From NCBI RefSeq assembly GCF_016772475.1, contig NZ_CP068595.1, positions 7,192,001 to 7,256,000 on the forward strand: DNA of 64,000 nt, in the 5' to 3' direction. Under the pieces are notes generated by a model that saw only the letters and a program-made list of their open reading frames with translations, did not search any database and had not been told where the DNA came from. The DNA is from Paenibacillus sonchi. GTDB taxonomy: Bacteria; Bacillota; Bacilli; Paenibacillales; Paenibacillaceae. Positions within the stretch are counted from its first letter, which is position 1. Every line of letters starts with the position of its first letter. Positions 52,835 through 61,600 of this stretch are shown here, piece by piece. The translations under genes were made by a program, and so were the position numbers.

Positions 52835-54907
52835 TTAATAGATGGTTCTTCCCCCTTGATCGGGAATGCCGCTCTTCCGGAAAAAGTACGTATTGATTCG
52901 GTCCCGCCACTCTTTGGCATGCCCGGCCTGTTCTGCCAGACGGTCCGCTACCTGCCGGTATGCCTGTTCACCTACCTGGTCCTTCACCAGCTCCCAGGCG
53001 GCGGCCAGCTGGCTTGCCCGCTCCGCACCGGCAAAATGTGTATCATAAATGTGCTGAATCACGGTTTTGCCGGAATGGAGCACATGGGTATACGGGACAT
53101 GGTGGAAAAAGAGCAGCAGCTCATCCGGACAGGTTTCAAGCGACTCGTACAGTTCCATGTTATAACGGGCATATTGGGAGGTATACCCGGTCCCGGTTGC
53201 TGTGGTACGGTCCACACCAATCCCATAACAGTCTGCGAAATGATAAGTCCCCCACATTGAATATTCATATCCATCCACATTAGGGCCGTAGTGATGGTCA
53301 GGATTGACCATGAACCCGACGCCCAGCGGGGCTGTATACGATTCATAAATCTCCCAGGAGTTCATCAGGATGTCCAGTATGGTCTGAACCAGCAGCTCAT
53401 GGGTGCCAAAGGTGAGCATAATCCATTCCAGAGCAATTTTCTCGGCAGACATCTCCGGATTCCAGGCCAGACGGCCGTAGCCGAACAGATTCGCCTGGGC
53501 CAGCAGATGGCCCGTCCAATTGGTGTCATTTCCAATATTGGAGACGGCGGCAAACCCGCTGTAGGCATTGCCGTGAACACTTCCATCCACAATGCGTTTG
53601 ACCGTAGTTCCTTCACCTTGGAGATGGGTATCAAAGTTTAGAATTTCCTTCCACTGGGGGACCAGATAGCACACATGGCGTTGCTGTCCGGTATACTCCT
53701 GGGCAATCTGAAATTCAATGACTTGATTGGTCTGCGGCATGGCTCCAAGCAGCGGCGAGACGGGCTCCCTGACCTGAAAATCAATCGGTCCATTCTTCAC
53801 CTGCAGGATGACATTATCCATGAAGCGACCATCCAGCGGCTGGAAATGGTCATAGGCCGCCCGCGCCCGGTCCGTGGTCCGGTCGCGCCAGTCCTGCTTG
53901 CAGTTATACACGAAGCAGCGCCAGATGACGATGCCGCCATGCGGCTTCAGTGCTTCGGCCAGCATATTGGCGCCGTCGGCATGATCTCTTCCGTAGGTGA
54001 ACGGTCCCGGCCGGTTCTCCGAATCGGCCTTGACCAGAAATCCTCCAAAATCAGGAATTGCTGCATATAGTTCCGACGCTGCGGCCCTCCACCACTCCCG
54101 GACGTCTGAATCCAGCGGATCTGCCGATGGCAGGCCGCCGATCTCCATCGTGCTGGCATAATTGACGCTCAGGAACAGCTTGATTGCATAGGCGCGGAAG
54201 ACCGCTGCCAGCTTCGCCACATCCGGCAGGAATTCCGTCAACAGCCGGCTCTCCACCCGGTGGACATTCACGTTGTTGATCGCGATGGCATTGATCCCGC
54301 TGGAGGCCAGCAGGCGGGCATAATCCTGGATACGCTGAAGATTGCCTGTGATCCGGTTATCTTCATAAAAAATAGATTCCCCGGCGTATCCCCGCTCCAC
54401 ACTCCCGTCCATATTGTCCCACTGGTTAATCATGCGCAGCTGATTGGCAGGATTCTCTACTATATTTAAATGCTGTACAGAGCCGCCTGTCCCCATAATG
54501 CGCAGCAGGTGAAATACTCCATACAATATACCAGCGGATGTGACTGCTCCGATGGCAATATTACCGGTAAGGCTGTTGGTTTGAATCGCATAGCCTTCCG
54601 CTATTACAGCACTGCTTATATCTTCATTGAACAGTTCATCTATACCGGTGCCGGTTCCGAAAGTTCCTATTATAATACCGGGAGTACTCTCAGTGTTACC
54701 TGATACGGACACCTTGGTGCCCGTGATCCCCTCCAGGCCTTGAGACAGCTCGGTCACCGCCGAACGAATAATAACATCCTCCTGGGCATCAACTACAATA
54801 TGTTTGTACACCGCATATTGATCAACATTCGCCCCCGCCCTGTTCCGGCGGTACTGCTGCCAGGCCAGATATCCGTCTCCGGGGTGATACAACACAGAAT
54901 TACTCAT
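52835..54907 (-). CDS. aguA: GH67 alpha-glucuronidase
   Basis: About 690 residues, no signal peptide, the usual size and location for bacterial GH67. It removes 4-O-methylglucuronic acid from the non-reducing end of aldouronates. Family motifs: [27 protein letters not shown] with the acid Glu, [21 protein letters not shown] with the catalytic Asp and Glu, and [18 protein letters not shown]. The ATG at 54907 has AAGGAGG ahead and matches family starts; the frame is open to 54952. Follows the binding lipoprotein by about 70 bp, tying uptake to hydrolysis. Confidence 0.95.
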   Translation of the reverse strand: MSNSVLYHPGDGYLAWQQYRRNRAGANVDQYAVYKHIVVDAQEDVIIRSAVTELSQGLEGITGTKVSVSGNTESTPGIIIGTFGTGTGIDELFNEDISSAVIAEGYAIQTNSLTGNIAIGAVTSAGILYGVFHLLRIMGTGGSVQHLNIVENPANQLRMINQWDNMDGSVERGYAGESIFYEDNRITGNLQRIQDYARLLASSGINAIAINNVNVHRVESRLLTEFLPDVAKLAAVFRAYAIKLFLSVNYASTMEIGGLPSADPLDSDVREWWRAAASELYAAIPDFGGFLVKADSENRPGPFTYGRDHADGANMLAEALKPHGGIVIWRCFVYNCKQDWRDRTTDRARAAYDHFQPLDGRFMDNVILQVKNGPIDFQVREPVSPLLGAMPQTNQVIEFQIAQEYTGQQRHVCYLVPQWKEILNFDTHLQGEGTTVKRIVDGSVHGNAYSGFAAVSNIGNDTNWTGHLLAQANLFGYGRLAWNPEMSAEKIALEWIMLTFGTHELLVQTILDILMNSWEIYESYTAPLGVGFMVNPDHHYGPNVDGYEYSMWGTYHFADCYGIGVDRTTATGTGYTSQYARYNMELYESLETCPDELLLFFHHVPYTHVLHSGKTVIQHIYDTHFAGAERASQLAAAWELVKDQVGEQAYRQVADRLAEQAGHAKEWRDRINTYFFRKSGIPDQGGRTIY

Positions 54908-54979
54908 GATTAAATCCTCCTTATGCCAAATCAAATGCAAGGCCCGGAACAAGGCTTGTTCCGGGCTTCGTCCCTCAAA

Positions 54980-56308
54980 TTATTTTTCGTAAGATTGTGC
55001 CGCTTCTTTCAACTGCTCAAAGGCTTTCTCCGGTGTGACTTTTCCAAAGCTAAGCTGATCCCGGACAAGCACCCAGTCCTTGTCAATAAAGTTCGTCCAG
55101 CCTCCTGCTCCAGCGGACCAGGTCTGGCCATCCTTTTCCGTGGCACGGAGGAGTTCTAATCCAACCTTGTCCAGATCGCTCATGCTTGCTTCCAGGGAAG
55201 TGGAAATTTCCTTGTTGGCCGGCAGGCCGCGGAAGGTTTGCAGAATCTTGCCCGCCTCCTGATCGTTCACAAACCAGTTAATGAATTTTTTGGCTTCTTC
55301 GGCATGCTTGGAGTTTTTGGAGACAGACAGGTACATCGACGGTTTCAACCATCCGCCTGCTTCTTCCGCACGCGGCATAGTTACAAGTGCGTAAGCGCCT
55401 GGTTTAATACTGTCCCATGTTCCCAGGTTGTTGGAGAAGCTGTACCGGAACAACACTTTGCCCGCTGCCAGCAAGTCCATTTGCGGATCATTTTCCTTGT
55501 CAGATGCGTTTACGTCCGCCGGAGGAACCAGCCCTTCCTTGCGCAGCTCTTCAAATTTCTTGGTCCATTCCAGGTAGGCAGCCTGATCTACGTTGAAATG
55601 ACCATCATCCGTGATAACCTGACCTTTACCTTTGGCGTATTGGTAGGCCGAATACATAAAGTAGTTGCCTGCATAATCCAGGGTAAAATATTGTCCGCTT
55701 GGCAGTTTGGCTTTGGATTCCTTCGCTAAAGCGAAGAAGTCATCCCAAGTCCAGCCATTGGCCGGATTCGCAATCCCGAGCTTATCCATAGCAGCTTTGT
55801 CATACACCATGCCGAACGCTACCGAACCCAGAGGTACCGCATATTGCTTGCCGTCAAGCTGACCTCCGGCCAGTAATTTGGAGTCGAATTTGCTGACATC
55901 CACCTCAGGTGCCAGCTCAGTTAATTGCTTACGGGACATCCAGTCCGGCACCCAGCCCGGATCAAGCTGAACAATATCCGGTGCGTTATTAGCCGCAGCT
56001 TGAGTCGATAATTTGTCCAGGTATCCATCCATGCCGGAATACTCCGGCTCAAACGTAACATTCGGGTTGTTTTTTGTGTACAAGTCCAGCGCAGCCAGGG
56101 TTGCCTCGTGGCGCGGCTGGGAACCCCACCACATAATGCGCAGCTTAACCGGTTCATTGCTTGGTGCAGCCGTTGCGGCAGTATTCGTACCAGCAGGTTC
56201 TGCAGAAGATTCCGCATTGTTATTGTTCCCGCCGCCGCCGCATGCTGTCATCGTCCCCAGCAAGGCTGTCATGGCCAAGACTGTAAGAGAACGCTTCCAT
56301 TTCAACAT
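54980..56308 (-). CDS. Extracellular sugar-binding lipoprotein of ABC importer (family 1)
   Basis: 442 residues. Signal peptide with lipidated Cys23 (MTAC), Gly/Asn-rich linker, then a family-1 binding protein (RIMWWGSQPRHEATLAALDLY, DIVQLDPGWVPDW, GWTWDDFFALAKESKAKL). First gene of the operon that continues with GH67 and then the permeases and sensor pair. A -10 TATAAT lies about 50 bases upstream. The neighbouring GH67 makes aldouronate the likeliest ligand (inference). Confidence 0.93.
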   Translation of the reverse strand: MLKWKRSLTVLAMTALLGTMTACGGGGNNNNAESSAEPAGTNTAATAAPSNEPVKLRIMWWGSQPRHEATLAALDLYTKNNPNVTFEPEYSGMDGYLDKLSTQAAANNAPDIVQLDPGWVPDWMSRKQLTELAPEVDVSKFDSKLLAGGQLDGKQYAVPLGSVAFGMVYDKAAMDKLGIANPANGWTWDDFFALAKESKAKLPSGQYFTLDYAGNYFMYSAYQYAKGKGQVITDDGHFNVDQAAYLEWTKKFEELRKEGLVPPADVNASDKENDPQMDLLAAGKVLFRYSFSNNLGTWDSIKPGAYALVTMPRAEEAGGWLKPSMYLSVSKNSKHAEEAKKFINWFVNDQEAGKILQTFRGLPANKEISTSLEASMSDLDKVGLELLRATEKDGQTWSAGAGGWTNFIDKDWVLVRDQLSFGKVTPEKAFEQLKEAAQSYEK

Positions 56309-56439
56309 CTTTAACCCTCCAATTTATTCTGTATTATCTTGCTACACCGTTATAGTAACAATTATATATAGAAGTTTATATGAGAGCGATGCACGATTTG
56401 TTTTAAAATCTCACGGAAATGCGCTGTTCAGATATAAAC

Positions 56440-56475
56440 GGCAAAAAGCCGGGGCGGAATTTCTCCATCCCCGAC
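56440..56475 (-). terminator. Terminator after the GH43 gene
   Basis: Stem GTCGGGG / CCCCGGC with an inner GGA / TCC pair, followed on the minus strand by TTTTTG. It separates GH43 from the binding-protein operon. Confidence 0.7.
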
Positions 56476-56543
56476 TGTCCTTATTTCTATATGACCAGTA
56501 TGACCAGCAAATGGTCAAACTCTTTTTAATTTGGATAGACGCT

Positions 56544-58114
56544 TTAATATGCACCATATTCAAACCAATCAAAATCTGCAACATTATCAGTGGCCGTACC
56601 GTTACCCGTACAATACATTCCTATGCAGCAGCCTACAAATCCGCCTGCCGCCTCGGTGCTTAAACTGCTCGTATCCACATGTTCCGCAACCAAATGATAT
56701 TGATCTCCGTCGGTACTGTAATAGAAGCTCAGCTCCTGGCCTCTCGCAGCCATCTTCAGATACAATCGCTGAGCCTCTACATCTGTCTGCGCAACGTTCG
56801 TCTCCCCGCCATTGAAGCAGGTCACAACACGCAGGGCTTGCCTGTCGTCGTGCAATACGCGCTCGAACCGGATATGAAACTTATCATTTTGAATGACAGC
56901 AAGCCCTGCCGCTTCATGGATGCTGCGCGCTTCAAACTCCATCACAGCGGCAGCCGTATAATCAAAATGCTGTTGCCGCAAACAGACAAAGCTGAGGTTA
57001 TCCTGATCCTTGAACGTTTGAGGCTTTAGCTTCAACCGCAAATATCCTTTGCGTTCTGTCAATGAATACAAATCCGCCTGCGGATTTCTTAAGAACATCC
57101 ATTTCAGTGCCAGCTTGTCACTGTCAAAATGGTCACAGCGCAATTGCGGCTCCACCGGAACCGGCGTCAGTCCCATAACCCCCTGCTCCTCCAGAATTCC
57201 CCGGCCCTCATTAACTACAGGCCACCCATCCTCCCAGCTCACTGAAGCAAGGAACGTCTCCCGCCCCAAATTACTATAGCCGCCCCCGTAAGGACGTGAA
57301 GCGAGCATCACCATAAACCATTGACCGTCTTCAGCCTGAACCAGATCGGCATGCCCCACATTAATAATCGGATAATGCCTGCCCAGATGGCGGTGCGTAA
57401 TGATCGGGTTGTTCGGGTTCCCGGCATAGCCTTCTGTCAGCTTCTGGCTGCGTGCAACGGTCACTGCGTGATTGAGACCTGTTCCTCCCTCAGCAATCAT
57501 TAAATAATAGATGCCATCTTTCTTGTACAAATGCGGCCCTTCCGGCCAAATCACGTCCGCCATGGCGCCTCTCCAAAGTACATAGCTCTCACCTGCAAGC
57601 TCCATGGTCTCCAGGTTCAGTTCCTGAATCCATACTTCCCAGTTGCCGTCGTAGCGTACTCCAGCTGAGTTGGGCCTTGTACCCAAATAATAAGCTCTCC
57701 CGTCATCATCAAAGAAAATCGTGGGGTCAATCCCTACCGCGCCTTGAATAAAATGAGGTTCCGACCATGGTCCGGCAGGATCGGTTGCTGTAACAACGAA
57801 ATTCCCCCCATGGGTTACATTGGTCGTTATCATATAGAACTTGCCCTCATAATAACGTATCGTTGGAGCAAAAATCCCCTGGGAGTGCCCGGCTCCCTGT
57901 AAGTTCAATTGTGAAGGACGGTCCAGCACATTGCCGATCTGCTTCCAATTCACAAGATCACGGCTATGGAAAATCGGCACACCCGGAAAATAAGCAAAGG
58001 TCGATGTCACCAAATAATAGTCTCCCCGACCCGGCATACCGACGGGTCCGGATAAAAACCAGGCATAATCGGATTATTATATGTGACTGAATCGTGTTTC
58101 CTGGCAGTCGTCAT
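56544..58114 (-). CDS. GH43 beta-xylosidase/arabinofuranosidase (frameshifted near the start)
   Basis: 523 residues when one base is restored; cytosolic. From ATG 58114 (GGAGGAG ahead) it reads NNPIMPGFYPDPSVCRVG, containing the catalytic base Asp, and then loses frame at a GGGG run (plus-strand CCCC at 58024-58027). One more G gives VGGDYYLVTSTFAYFPGVP and the rest of the enzyme: pKa-modulating Asp in GIDPTIFFDDDG, acid Glu in WPEGPHLYKKDG, and a C-terminal beta-sandwich. Hydrolyses xylo-oligosaccharides. Divergent from an AraC gene with only about 50 bp between. Confidence 0.88.
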
Positions 58115-58212
58115 TCTTTAACTCCTCCAATTGGCTTTAATTAATAGATGATAGTGTTATAATTGGGATGTTTGCAGCTAGAGAGCGGTTGACGCAGCTC
58201 TGCGGTAAAAAT

Positions 58213-59034
58213 ATGAGCTTGATGCAAAGGATACAATTCCAGCCTATGAAATCAATTTGTAAAGCCCATGGCTATAAACCGTCAAATTTACATAAATGGG
58301 GCCCGGGTGTCCGCGATGTGTATGCCCTGCATTATATTGTAAGCGGAAAGGGCTATTTGAAGACAGGCCATACAACCTTTCCTGTGGAAACAGGCGAAAG
58401 CTTCATTATTTTTCCACATAGGGAAGTGTACTATTACCCTGATCCGCAGGATCCTTGGGAGTATTTTTGGATTGAATTCAATAACGGTGCTCAGACCACA
58501 CGCCTCTTGTCGATGATTAATTTTGCGCCCGATTCCCCGTTTGTAAAGGCATCTCCGCAAGATTTCAAGCCATTGTTTCATATGGTCACAACCGGCGGAC
58601 TGGAGCCGTTCGAAAGAGAGCGTTCGGATGCAGGGCTACATCTTTTATTGTCATACTACATGGAGCACTACCCCAGTAACAAAGCTTTTCGCAAAAAAGA
58701 CTACGTATTATCAGCAAGGGAATATATTGAAAGCAACTTTTGGAAGGCTCCCTTATCCGTTCTGGACGTAGTGGAATATGTGAAGATTGAGCGCAGCTAT
58801 TTGTTCCGGCTGTTCAAAGAGGCAACCGGCACATCCATTTCCGGCTACCTAACCGATTTCAGGATTCAGCGTGCCTGCGAATTGTTGACAACTTCCCAGT
58901 TGTCTGTGAAATCGTTAGCCTACTCGGTTGGCTATCAGGACCCGATGTATTTCTCAAAAGTATTTAAAAAAGCAACCTCGTATACCCCGTCAGAATATAA
59001 AAAAGCATTCAGCGGCAGAAGTACGGCGACTTAA
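58213..59034 (+). CDS. AraC-family transcriptional regulator
   Basis: About 273 residues: cupin sensor (VYALHYIVSGKGYLKTGHTTFPVETGESFIIFPHREVYYY) and C-terminal double HTH (VEYVKIERSYLFRLFKEATG...KSLAYSVGYQDPMYFSKVFKKATSYTPSEYK). Divergent from GH43, which it probably controls. The start is uncertain: a -10 TATAAT at 58158-58163 puts transcription start about at the ATG of 58168, so that codon is unlikely, and the ATG at 58213 is chosen although its ribosome site is weak; 58246 is a third option. Less similar to the other two AraC proteins than they are to each other. Confidence 0.82.
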   Translation: MSLMQRIQFQPMKSICKAHGYKPSNLHKWGPGVRDVYALHYIVSGKGYLKTGHTTFPVETGESFIIFPHREVYYYPDPQDPWEYFWIEFNNGAQTTRLLSMINFAPDSPFVKASPQDFKPLFHMVTTGGLEPFERERSDAGLHLLLSYYMEHYPSNKAFRKKDYVLSAREYIESNFWKAPLSVLDVVEYVKIERSYLFRLFKEATGTSISGYLTDFRIQRACELLTTSQLSVKSLAYSVGYQDPMYFSKVFKKATSYTPSEYKKAFSGRSTAT

Positions 59035-59228
59035 CGAAACAGCACACAATTCCCGGATTTGCGGAAATATTGGATCAATTGCTCAATAGGCTCACGGCCG
59101 CATTTCAGTTGTTCCCCAAGACAGTCTATACACAGGAAGTCTTGCGCACCCCGCGTAACAAGCTTCAGGTAAATTGCCACATCGTCCGTCATCAGGGGAA
59201 CTCCGCATTTCCGGCATGTTCTATTCAT
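59031..59228 (-). CDS. Small Cys-rich (zinc-ribbon-like) protein of unknown function
   Basis: 65 residues. Two CxxC pairs, CRKC near the N-terminus and CIDC in the middle, plus a further Cys, suggest a small zinc-binding fold. Not a recognised family. GAAGAG lies at the right distance from ATG 59228. It starts 14 bp after the alpha-galactosidase stop on the same strand, so the two are probably co-transcribed. Its stop overlaps the end of the convergent AraC gene by 4 bases. Confidence 0.6.
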   Translation of the reverse strand: MNRTCRKCGVPLMTDDVAIYLKLVTRGAQDFLCIDCLGEQLKCGREPIEQLIQYFRKSGNCVLFR

Positions 59229-59242
59229 GTTCATGCTCTTCT

Positions 59243-60403
59243 TTAAACCAGCTTGGCCCGCACAATCAGACAATCGTGAGCCGGAACTACAGGAGCATAT
59301 CTTTCTCTGAATACACCGATTTCTTTATGCTCCCAGCAGTCATACAGTGACAGCGATTTGCCGGAAGCATAGGGAAGACCCAAATCCCAGAATTGCAGCG
59401 ACATTTCCCTCTGGCCATCACTCAGATTGAAGAACCCTATCGCAAGGTCTCCGTCCGTTAGCACTTTTACCAGCATAAACACATCATCCTTATGAAACCA
59501 CTGTGGCTCCGGCTTGATGCGGTAAGCCCCGCGTCCTTCCACATCCTGATTAATGGCAATCAAATCCGGGTTCATCAGAATATCCCTGGTGGCCTGGCTG
59601 GCTTTACGGATGTCGCTGCCAATCATAAGCGGAGATCCCATCATGCTCCATAAAGAAAAATGGGTCTTGTACTCCACATCACTGCAACCGCCGATTTGGC
59701 TTCCGATAAAATCGCTGTTACTGCCCCCATACATGCCGACAACCAGCATATCCAGATCATTATGGCAATAGGCTCCTGTATAGCATGCTTTATCAAGCTG
59801 CGATAAAGCCAGGCTTTTGATGGAATCCCAGTTATCTTGAATATCCCCTGTGGACCGGTACATATGCGCGCCGGATTCACGAATCCAATGATATACATTG
59901 TCCTCTCCCCAATTGCATGCCGAGAACAGAATGTCTCTGCCGCAGTTTTTCAGCGCCAGACTCATACGTTTGTACAGCAGCTCTCCCGACATATGTCTGG
60001 GCTTAAAGCAGTAATCATACTTTAAAAAATCGACGCCCCATTCAGCCAGTGAGGCCGCATCCTGAAATTCATGTTCAAAGCTCCCCGGATACCCGGCGCA
60101 CGTATGTGTCCCCACACAAGAATACATCCCGAATTTCAATCCCTTGGAATGAATATAATCTGCAAGCGCCTTCATCCCATTCGGAAATTTGGTTGGATCA
60201 TGGGCCAGCCTGCCGTCCCCGTCCCTTTCCTTCAGGCTCCAGCAGTCATCAATAACAATGTACTCGTACCCCGCATCCTTGTATCCTTCAGCAGCAATGG
60301 AATCTGCCGCTTCCCGGATTAACTGCTCATTAATATCCCAGGTAAAGGTGTTCCATGAATTCCAACCCATTGGAGGCTTCAAACCAAGTAGTTGTTTGTT
60401 CAT
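59243..60403 (-). CDS. GH27 alpha-galactosidase
   Basis: 386 residues, cytosolic (no signal peptide). GH27 hallmarks: N-terminal LKPPMGWNSWNTF, YIVIDDCW, the nucleophile Asp in FLKYDYC and the acid/base Asp in MYRSTGDIQDNW; NDLDMLVVG and SLWSMMGSPLMIGSDI follow. C-terminal beta domain from about residue 300. Releases alpha-linked galactose (or arabinopyranose in some members) from plant oligosaccharides. AAAGGA lies 12 bases before the ATG. Ends just before the small Cys-rich gene. Confidence 0.93.
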   Translation of the reverse strand: MNKQLLGLKPPMGWNSWNTFTWDINEQLIREAADSIAAEGYKDAGYEYIVIDDCWSLKERDGDGRLAHDPTKFPNGMKALADYIHSKGLKFGMYSCVGTHTCAGYPGSFEHEFQDAASLAEWGVDFLKYDYCFKPRHMSGELLYKRMSLALKNCGRDILFSACNWGEDNVYHWIRESGAHMYRSTGDIQDNWDSIKSLALSQLDKACYTGAYCHNDLDMLVVGMYGGSNSDFIGSQIGGCSDVEYKTHFSLWSMMGSPLMIGSDIRKASQATRDILMNPDLIAINQDVEGRGAYRIKPEPQWFHKDDVFMLVKVLTDGDLAIGFFNLSDGQREMSLQFWDLGLPYASGKSLSLYDCWEHKEIGVFRERYAPVVPAHDCLIVRAKLV

Positions 60404-61600
60404 ACAAAGATTCGTCCTTTCGTGTTACCCAAAGAGTAGGTGCAAGAACAGCGGCCGATGTTCATTTCGTATTTAATCATACACGACTCTTTGAATCTAT
60501 AGCGTGACGTTGCTTTCATATCGACATTTGTTGCATTTTGCGTAAAAAAGATCAAATTCCCCCACTGTGCTTGCCGCACGTGGATGGTGCAGGCGAGGTA
60601 TTGTTTTGGGCAGATTGAGGCCCCAGCTCTCTTTATATGTGGAATAACTTCATGAATTTCGATGCTAATGACGGAATCGATTACAATCAGTGCAAACGAT
60701 TTACACTGGCGTAATTAGCTGCATGGTTCTAGCTTGTTCAACCTATGGTTAAATAGATAATCCTGTCGAATACATAGGTTATTTCGTGTCGAATAATGGA
60801 ATATTATGATCTATTATACAAAAATACGTTTAGTTACTATGATTCCCATTTATTCCGTGATATTCTTTCATTAATGCAAACGTTTGAACCACCTAATAAT
60901 TGAATCAGAGGAAAGCAGCAGAGTGAAAGGGCTTTTATTTCGTATCCACAGTTTGGGGATTCTCGGACTGAATGGAAATCATGCCATTGCCCTGAGTGAT
61001 CTCCCAATATATTTAGCGGGCGTTTGCAAAGGAAAAAATATGGCCAATTGGTCCAAACAAAGAAGGGGGGCTTTGACAAATAACAAGTTTTTTGCATCTA
61101 TACAAAAAGGAGCATGTCAAGTAGTTGAATATGCGAAATTATCCATAAAATGCACATGGTGAGAGCATAAGCTTACGTCTATTCCAATCAGCATTGGTGA
61201 CATAGAATCACCTCCCGTTGTTTAGAGAATCAAGCAAAACCCGGACCTGGGTGCCCGTGGAAACCACCGACTTCAGCCTCGTCATTAGCACTCATCTGCA
61301 AGCATCCGACAATTGATGGGATGCTACTTCCCGGAACGTATGCGGCGGCGCAACCAACGGTTAGAACGTGAGTGATGGATCACGGGTAGCAAGCTTTAAC
61401 AGCAGTACTTGGAAGCTAAAGCTTTTCTTCAAGCCAAGGTCCCTGGTTCCGTTCCTCGCCCCTCGGGCTGCGGTACGGATTCGGTTCTCTCCAGTTAGGG
61501 CCCTAACTGGAAATTCAATCCGTTCCTGTTTAGCTGCCCGGATCAGCTGGAAAAAGAACGAAAAGATCTTACAATTACGATATATACGAGGAGAGAGATT
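60404..61600. other. 1.2-kb region without a convincing gene
   Basis: Upstream of alpha-galactosidase on one side and of the secreted peptidase on the other. Open frames at 60837-61097 (minus), 60884-61162 (plus) and 61361-61615 (minus) have no recognisable family and no good ribosome site. A cre/LacI-like dyad TGCAAACGTTTGAAC is at 60875-60889. The part from about 61180 to 61600 changes to higher GC and contains a 22-bp palindrome; it may be a decayed insertion, but no transposase motif was seen. Confidence 0.4.
61490..61511. repeat. Perfect 22-bp palindrome
   Basis: TCCAGTTAGGG followed directly by its reverse complement CCCTAACTGGA, with no loop. It lies 90 bp upstream of the secreted protein gene. 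Candidate operator or end of a decayed element. Confidence 0.5.

Noticed and set aside
56309..56440. Fourth copy of the shared direct-repeat module before the binding-protein gene
   Set aside because: A TGCA lies at the same distance (27 bases) from TATAAT as in P1-P3, but the upstream half-site and the GATTATTC block are missing.
60837..61162. Overlapping open frames on both strands
   Set aside because: No recognised family, no ribosome site and unusual composition; treated as non-coding.
61180..61600. Insertion sequence or group II intron remnant
   Set aside because: GC content shifts and a palindrome is present, but no transposase or reverse-transcriptase motif, terminal repeat pair or target duplication could be identified.
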